Of a stretch of 40,542 nt of DNA, positions 40,317-40,542 are shown piece after piece. The stretch covers positions 1 to 40,542 of the forward strand of contig CBDVDM010000014.1 in the NCBI GenBank assembly GCA_965372745.1, written 5' to 3'. The notes below the pieces were generated by a model, which was not told the origin of the DNA, did not search any database, and was given only the letters and a program-made list of their open reading frames with translations. Made by a program: the position numbers and the translations under genes. Source of the stretch: VRUG01 sp965372745. GTDB lineage: Bacteria; Planctomycetota; Phycisphaerae; Sedimentisphaerales; Anaerobacaceae. Numbering within the stretch: position 1 is the stretch's first letter; every line of letters starts with the position of its first letter.

Positions 40317-40542
40317 TTGCAGACTGTTCTTGTTGGGTTGCTATGGTGGCTTACTCTTTTACTGCATCGCTTGAAAGACCGCTGATACCAATTGTGATTA
40401 ATAATGGCGCTTTACATAACAGATGTGCTTTCAATAATTGTCATTACGCTGCAATCTAAATGTTTCGCAGGCTTTGAGATTGCTTCGCTACCAGGCTGTG
40501 TCGCAATTATAGTTCAAAGATGATTTTGTTTTTTTGTCGATA
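40317..40542. other. Non-coding right end of the window
   Basis: No credible gene is visible. Positions about 40439-40515 hold a diverged stretch (TGTCATTACGCTGCAATCT and later GAGATTGCTTCGCTACC) that resembles the widespread intergenic GAGATTGCTTCGC-type repeat family, but only one copy is present here. Confidence 0.4.

Overview
The window looks like a chromosomal segment of a low-to-medium GC member of the Planctomycetota, most likely class Phycisphaerae (Sedimentisphaerales-like). This is inferred from gene content, not from any search. The clues are a PVC-type 'small basic protein' (29208-29471), a planctomycete-style pseudopilin with an FTLVELLVVISIIALL leader and a C-terminal FYDGHV motif (39292-40233), an archaeal-type early shikimate route (15951-18713), a Gram-negative heptose/lipid A gene set, and S16 with a long charged tail. 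No prophage, CRISPR array or transposase was seen.

Layout. 1-1358: a secreted DUF4465-type gene, interrupted by an in-frame TAA and running off the left edge, sits on the minus strand behind an intrinsic terminator and a complete cobalamin riboswitch. A cluster of palindromes lies upstream. 1363-10799: a long minus-strand information-processing run, in transcription order ffh, small ORF, rpsP, trmD, rplS, yraN, tatD, dnaG, rpoD and a coiled-coil membrane protein. rimM and rnhB, often found in such clusters, are absent. 10800-14890: an AT-rich island with a large fused restriction-modification enzyme, flanked by hairpin-rich non-coding DNA and a phased A-tract region. 14951-18713: DUF456 and MgtC-like membrane proteins, then an archaeal-type DHQ-forming pair (ADH synthase and DHQ synthase II) with a secreted TraB/TIKI-like protein between them. 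18865-23597, plus strand: fused aroDE, argG, a prepilin peptidase and an OmpA-family lipoprotein. 23608-27530, minus strand: a small barrel-domain ORF, an alkaline phosphatase and comEC, which is split by a frameshift in a run of nine A. 27756-29471: a CBS-pair protein, a SPOR-like membrane protein and the small basic protein. 29755-38833, minus strand: an envelope cluster (in transcription order idh, lpxK, hldE, gmhA, gmhB-like, heptosyltransferase-kinase fusion, GT4 glycosyltransferase, plsY). 39059-40316: tRNA-Lys(UUU) with a strong promoter, then the pseudopilin gene and its terminator.

How the genes work together. Three modules stand out. First, ADH synthase and DHQ synthase II would make 3-dehydroquinate without DAHP, and the divergent AroDE fusion would carry it to shikimate. 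Second, gmhA, hldE and gmhB would make ADP-heptose for a heptosyltransferase fused to a WaaP/Kdo-type sugar kinase, with lpxK acting on lipid A and plsY on phospholipid precursors. Third, the B12 riboswitch points to the exported DUF4465 protein as part of cobamide acquisition. Several non-coding elements recur: CTCAAACTGACC palindromes, CCTTCG...CTCAGG elements and a CACAGAG tandem repeat.

The most interesting items are the riboswitch-DUF4465 unit, the palindromes placed 4-5 nt after stop codons, the candidate structured element at 14821-14890, the heptosyltransferase-kinase fusion and the membrane-tailed GmhB-like protein.
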